Assembly: GCA_914767885.1 (NCBI GenBank)
Contig: CAJZBQ010000004.1
Coordinates: 124,001-188,000, forward strand
DNA length: 64,000 nucleotides
Reading direction: 5' to 3'
From: Blepharisma stoltei
Taxonomy: Eukaryota; Ciliophora; Heterotrichea; Heterotrichida; Blepharismidae
Shown one piece after another: positions 59,371 through 64,000 of the stretch (within the stretch, counting starts at the first letter, position 1; each line of letters opens with the position of its first letter). Under the pieces are notes generated by a model. It did not search any database. It was given only the letters and a program-made list of their open reading frames with translations, and had not been told where the DNA came from. A program made the translations under genes and the position numbers.

Positions 59371-59611
59371 GGAAATCTGGAAAAAATTTTCAGAGAATTG
59401 GCTATCTCTCAAGATTAATCTATTCAAACACTGTCATAGGGTATAATGATTCAGTAAGTGTTTTGACGCTTCAGGAATTTAAAGAAAAATTAGTGGATTT
59501 AGAAAATATTTATTGAAATGTTACTATGAATCTTAAAATTGGAAATTCTTGCTCGGACCAAAGCATTTTTGACTGACGAAGTGGTAAATTTATGGAACAT
59601 CGATGAAAATG

Positions 59612-59880
59612 GAGTTTATGAGAAATAATTAAATACAGCGATTCTACCTGAGCATGGCCTCCGGCCATGCAACATTACATGTTTATTTATATTTTGCAAG
59701 ATAATGTGCAGAGCCTAGTCCTAGTCCGCTTACAGATTCAGATTTTACCTCGAGGGAAAAGGAAAGCAAGGGGTTAGGAAGAGGAAACCCAGTCGAAAAG
59801 CAGATAGATCCTTGTTGGCAGCGTTAAGAAAATGGTGGCAGCCTGTCTTTAATAATCCTATCAGAGTTTATAAGAAAAAA
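59612..59880. mobile_element. Small GC-rich insertion in gene 10
   Basis: About 236 bp between similar copies of GAGTTTATRAGAAAWA (59612-59627 and from 59864). It includes a palindrome GCATGGCCTCCGGCCATGC. Gene 10 homology (Asp-Glu-Asn-Gly-Val-Tyr, then Lys-Ser-Thr-Leu-Ile-Ser-Thr) flanks it. Confidence 0.5.
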
Positions 59881-59946
59881 TCTACCTTGATAAGTACAAT
59901 TGCAGCATTTATCAAAATTGTAAATTTATGTAGGGAAAAAGTTTCT

Positions 59947-60271
59947 TAACTTCCCTCCGTGAGCGAACAAAACCATTGGAAAAATCCCCTATTTTTTGCC
60001 CAAAAACCCGCCCTCCGTGAGAAAAAAAAAAATTTTAATAATATAAACATTTTTTATAAAAAAAAAATTGGTTATAATGAATCTCTAGCTAATTCTATTT
60101 GATTTTGAACAAATTGCGCTTTAAAAACAAAATTTTACAAATTAAATAAATATATTTACAAATAGGAATTTTCTTAAATTTTGAAAAAAAACATTTATAT
60201 ATAAATTTTAAAAAAAAAATTTACCCTCTCTGTGAGCGAGCAAAATTTTTTTAGCTCAAGGAGAGGGGGAG
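59947..60271. mobile_element. TA-MITE in gene 10 (325 bp)
   Basis: TA-ACTTCCCTCCGTGAGCGAAC at the left to CTCAAGGAGAGGGGGAG-TA at the right, placed just after the 14-nt intron relic. Confidence 0.85.
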
Positions 60272-60557
60272 TAAGCGAATTATATAATACTGGCAATGGA
60301 TTGAATGATATGTCGTTTTTATTATTAAATGGGTATGGAGAATCGCTTCAACACTGCAAAAATTCACTCTATAATATTATAAACTGCCAAAAATCTACGA
60401 TGAGCAACTTTAAAACTGACATGATAATTCTTTTATTATTATGAATTGTGGCCCTAATTATATGCATTTTAATAACAACCCCATTTTATTACACAATACT
60501 TAAGATAGAAAACAATCTTTGGAATACAATAAGAAAAAATGTCTATAGTCACTATTT

Positions 60558-61066
60558 TGAGCTAAACGAGCTAAGTTAAGTCACTTAAGATTATCGAAAA
60601 GCTCCCTGTCAGGGTCCGAAAGCCCTTATTCCCTTCCATAATGCTCCACTCGCCTGCTCGCCAACAACCATCTCATGGCGTTCAAAGTCTTGCTCATACG
60701 GACATGGGCCTGCACATGCACCCCGTAGTCGGAAAGTTTGGGTCACTGTGCCGTACGTCAACGAAGGTTGCCTGCCTCAAAATTTCAAAAATTGAATTTC
60801 TGGCCGACTTTCGGCAAAAGGGTAAAACTTGTAGCCAAGCCCGAATGGCCTAGAAAGGCTTTGCTGGGCTTCCCCTTTCCAACTCCAAGTCTCCCTTCCC
60901 TCGAGGTAAAATCTAACTCGGAAAATAGACTAGGGCTAGTTATCTAGCATAGCTGTCCATTTCTTCGCTAGCAAAACCTTGCCGGATATAATTAAAATAG
61001 GGCTCGATACTGCTTGGCTGAGAGGCCAAGCCAAGTTGAGACGCCATATTTTAGTTATGAGCTAAA
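60558..61066 (+). mobile_element. Retroposon-like element (family S1) in gene 10
   Basis: Flanked by TGAGCTAAA at 60558-60566 and 61058-61066. The right half matches 24936-25493, including the CCGGATATAATTAAAAT block, the hairpin (GCTTGGC...GCCAAGC) and the CCATATTTTAGTTAT end. Removal rejoins Tyr-Phe-Glu-Leu-Lys-Glu-Ala-Ile-Thr-Glu-Arg-Leu-Lys. The hairpin stem sequence differs from the gene 5 copy (GCATGGCC) by paired changes. Confidence 0.75.
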
Positions 61067-61913
61067 AGAAGCAATTACTGAAAGACTTAAATATGCTCAT
61101 TTTAGGCAGACGTAACACTAAATGACTCTCATCTCTCTCTATGGAGCCATATTGTTTTAAAAGCTATTGGAAGTATGCATGAAGAATCCTTATATATTTG
61201 GCCTTTTCTGTATTATTTTCAATATTAAATATCACCTATCTTTACGAAGAATGTGCAGACTATTTATTGGCCAGACCAGAAGTTTTAAAGACTTTAATAA
61301 ATACACAAGTTTTATATACAAGCTTGGAGATATGAACAACTGAGATTTGTATGAGAAATAGTGGATTACCGATTCTAGATCAATTATCGTCTATGTTTCC
61401 TTTCAGTGAATTCGAAAATGAAGTTTTAGAAGTCTTATCAAAATTAGATTACTCAAATTCAGCCATAAGGAAAAACGAGTATGCAGACGTTTTATCAAAA
61501 AACATTAAAGAGACTCTTTATGAATATGATAAACAGTATAATTCAGGCTATTTTACGTGTGGAGTATACTCATCAAAATTAAGCATAATTGCCGACGCAT
61601 ATTTCCTTTCTTTTTATAATCCAGATTATTTGATGTGAATAGAGTGAGTATCGGCTATCCAAGAATTAGATTACAATTTTTGATAGTTTTATTGATGAGA
61701 CTGATAAATATTCGCAAAGTGTAATTGATGACCAAATGAAGATTATTGTGGCAGCGCTCGTCGCTTTTATTGTATTTTCTTCTGCTTTATATTTAGGGCT
61801 TTATTTGGTTTTTTAGAAGAGAAAAGAAATATTTTCAGAAAATAAATGCGGTGATGAAAATTATGCATAATAACTAAATTTTAGTGTTAATAATTGGAAG
61901 CTATATTTTGCTA

Positions 61914-62180
61914 TACTCCCGCTCCATGAGCAAACAAAAACATATTTTTGGCAAGTCTTCCCAAATTAGTAAAAATTCTTTAAATATAAAAATTTGTTAT
62001 AAAAAGTTTGTTTGATATATAATAATTACTATAATGAAATTTGAATAAATTGTATCCTAAAATATAAATTCCGCAAATTAAATAAATTTTTCTTTTTCAT
62101 TCTTCGTGAATAGTGGTTTTTTATAAAAATATTAACCTACTTGGTGATTGAGCAAAATTATTTGTTTTTCACGAAGGGAG
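61914..62180. mobile_element. Decayed TA-MITE, intergenic (267 bp)
   Basis: TA-CTCCCGCTCCATGAGCAAAC at the left, CACGAAGGGAG-TA at the right, AT-rich core shortened. Confidence 0.75.
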
Positions 62181-62238
62181 TAAAGAAATAAGAAGTATTT
62201 AAAATGAATTGTTATATATCTTTTAAAACTTTATATAG

Positions 62239-64000
62239 TTATACCGGCATAAATTTTATCATCGAATTAATTTTTTGTAAATATTTCTTTTCGTTCTTAA
62301 AAAATAAGAAATACAATATAAAATATATTATAATCGAGGCCACGACAAAAATAGAAAATGCTGCAATTATAATATTCATTTGATGCTCAATCACACTTTG
62401 AGAATAGTTATTGATTTCATCAACATATTTATCATAATTCTTTCTGAAAAGTGTCATATTATATATTCAATTTCTATACGTCGCATCATTATTTACATTT
62501 ATACTTGCAACTTGATAGCCAGCATTTATTAATTCTTCTTCCGCAGCATAACCACCATAATCTAAATAATGTGTATATGGCTGACTGTCACTTTTATAGT
62601 AAGCCTTTTTAAAATCATTTGATAAAATGGGTGAATATTTAGGATTTCTTACTTCCCTTCAGTAAGCAATAAACATATTAGATAAATACCTATTTTTAGA
62701 GAAAACCCGCTATGCGAGTGAACAAAAATTATTTAATATAAAAAGTTTTATGAAAAAATATTTTGATATATAAGTGATAATCAATATAAGAAATCTCTGT
62801 CTAATTTAATTTAATTTGAAACAGCTAGTATATTAAGACTTAAATTTTTTGCAAATTTAATTAATTTTTACTTTCCAAAGGATTTTTGATCCCGAAAACA
62901 ATAATTTACTCTAATATTCATATATATAAATTTTTTATTAACCTTCAGTAAAATTCTTTTTGCTAGCTCATTGGTGGGAGAATTAAGGTTAATCTTGAAT
63001 CTCCAATAGATACCACAGATTGCTCAAAAATCGCAAAACTATTTTTATAATTATGCGTATTAAACAAATAATCTAGAGGAAATCCGAGAACATAATATTG
63101 CAAATCTGATGCAGCTATAATAAAGGTATTTATAAGTATTTTGGTACGAATTAATTCTCGGATTACTTCAGGTCTATAAGTTAAATAGTTTGAGCAATTT
63201 TCATAGAGGTAGGTAATATTAATTAAAGAAAATCCTGTAACAATTATAAAGTAAATGCAAATTCTTCATATATATTTCCAATAATTTTTAAAGCTGAATA
63301 TTTTCTTAGAAGGGTTTTTGCTACTAGAGAGAATATCAGGCTGAGCATGAATGTTCCTTAATCTTTCTAAAAGTGTTTGTTTCATTTCTGAGTAATTCTG
63401 AAATGCTTTTTTTCTTAAATTATTCCAAAAATTGTTTTCAATTGTAACCACAGAATAGCAAAATGGGATCATAACTATCAGACATAAGCCCAGAACCCCA
63501 ATTCCTAATATGAGGAGAACAAACACTTCTGATTTAAAGTCAAGCATAAGTGACTTTTGGCAATCCATTATTTCATATAGTGATTTATTAATATACTGAA
63601 ATCCGTCCCCATATCCATTCATCTTCAAAAATCTAATTTCATTGGTATAATCTTCAGAGTTGTTATACTTTCTTAATAAGTCATATCCCTATATTGTTTA
63701 TTACTTGCTGAGCAGACTGGGACAGCATATCGAATAAACTTTCTCTCTTTATTTGACCTAAGTTCCATACATTGATACTCTTATCAGTCAAAATTGACTT
63801 GCTTGAGCAATAATTTCATTTTGGTAAATTAGCAGCAATATCCATATAAATGTCTCTTACGTCGTTTATGTAACCGGGTAATAAGGTTTGTACTGCTAAT
63901 ATATCATTTTTTACAGTAGGATCTTCATAAAGAGTAAGTACTCATAGTAGCTGTGCAGTGAAAGCTGCAATTTGTAATCTTGACTCGGCTTGAGCTATAG
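62239..64000 (-). CDS. Gene 11: PAS-like membrane protein, C-terminal part, runs off the right edge
   Basis: TAA at 62239-62241 after IKFMPV; coding sequence continues leftward-reading past 64000. One intron, 63689-63704, is 16 nt, the only one of that length here. A MITE at 62650-62983 excises to Arg-Leu-Thr-Leu-Arg-Asn-Pro-Lys-Tyr in frame. It shows the last three membrane segments and the NGYGDGFQYINKSLYEIMDC block, closest by eye to genes 7 and 8. The N-terminal parts are outside the window. Confidence 0.85.
62650..62983. mobile_element. Decayed TA-MITE in gene 11 (334 bp)
   Basis: TA-CTTCCCTTCAGTAAGCAA at the left, CATTGGTGGGAGAAT-TA at the right. The motif copies are strongly mutated but the layout and excision frame are intact. 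Confidence 0.78.

Larger units (their letters stand above)
56515..61877 (+). pseudogene. Gene 10: heavily decayed plus-strand PAS-family copy
   Basis: Homology runs from ATG at 56515 to TAA at 61875-61877. Lesions: a frameshift near 56582; a Trp codon (TGA in gene 9) turned to TAA near 56699; loss of about 1.2 kb covering the membrane domain and helical region between 56915 and 56935; a frameshift near 57146; Gln to TAG near 57520; several frameshifts near 59570-59625; a final frameshift near 61812. Recognisable parts: PAS-like domain 57040-57500, intron 58299-58313 (15 nt), intron 59920-59933 reduced to 14 nt, and the C-terminal segments 60280-60560 and 61070-61870. It also holds three retroposon-like insertions and two MITEs. 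Confidence 0.85.

Noticed and set aside
60600-60960. tRNA gene or tRNA-derived head in the retroposons
   Set aside because: Some stretches look like a B box (for example GGTCCGAAAGCCC) but no cloverleaf or paired A box could be drawn by eye.
10058-62983. CRISPR-like array from the regularly recurring CTCCGTGAGTGAAC motif
   Set aside because: Copies are kilobases apart, paired within TA-flanked elements, with no uniform spacers; the host is a eukaryote.
250-64000. Dozens of separate small membrane-protein genes
   Set aside because: The short frames are pieces of about eleven large genes split by TGA Trp codons, 15-nt introns and IESs; paralogue alignment and frame arithmetic join them.
250-64000. 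UAA/UAG read as Gln as in many ciliates
   Set aside because: The gene family ends consistently at TAA or TAG after the conserved C-terminus, and in-frame TAA/TAG within it occur in decayed copies, inside inserts or at intron edges.

Overview
This is an AT-rich stretch of ciliate germline (micronuclear-type) DNA, most probably from a heterotrich close to Blepharisma. Four things in the sequence point there. (1) In-frame TGA falls where paralogues have TGG, or at conserved Trp positions, so UGA reads as Trp while TAA and TAG stop. (2) The introns are tiny: nearly all are exactly 15 nt, GT...AG, at two conserved sites per gene; one is 16 nt and one decayed copy is 14 nt. (3) Most of the coding sequences are interrupted by insertions bounded by TA or by TA-containing direct repeats, and removing these exactly restores the reading frame. 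(4) The insertions are mostly MITEs, GC-rich foldback elements and retroposon-like elements, which matches what I recall of the MITE-laden IESs reported in the Blepharisma germline. Species and compartment are inference.

Layout. One gene family fills the window. Seven paralogues lie head-to-tail on the minus strand (250-5059, 6025-11753, 12251-17146, 17772-22762, 23189-28913, 31194-35742, 36074-41034). They are followed by a decayed minus copy (42647-46485). At about 46.49 kb the orientation flips: a relic of a plus-strand copy (46497-46663), a partly duplicated promoter and 5' end, a plus-strand gene with a single-base frameshift (48901-53584) and a heavily decayed plus copy (56515-61877). 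A further minus copy runs off the right edge (62239-64000). After removing the insertions I infer and the introns, five minus copies give exact multiples of three (gene 1 1382 aa, gene 2 1376 aa, gene 3 1363 aa, gene 5 1377 aa, gene 7 1373 aa) and gene 6 gives 1379 aa. This is a strong internal check on the model.

The protein is a multi-pass membrane protein. In order it has a soluble N-terminus (about 90 residues), an N-terminal membrane domain (about 95-390), a helical region (about 390-565), a PAS-like domain (about 565-690), a polar variable linker, and four widely spaced C-terminal membrane segments ending in a basic/aromatic motif and a Lys-Ile-Ile-Pro-type tail. The architecture resembles the large ciliate family often annotated as TmcB-like PAS proteins, but that name is from memory. 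A sensory or signalling role is inference.

The insertions fall into several families. There are about 20 copies of a TA-flanked, roughly 270-440 bp MITE with C-rich/G-rich ends. There are GC-rich foldback IESs (150-240 bp), several sharing a GATGGCGC arm. Three IESs are each 73 bp. GC-rich retroposon-like elements carry 8-18 bp target duplications. Two Mutator-like MITEs have 9-10 bp duplications and a GGCCTA minisatellite, and a 175-bp hairpin element is nested in two unrelated hosts. No rRNA, tRNA or CRISPR was recognised.
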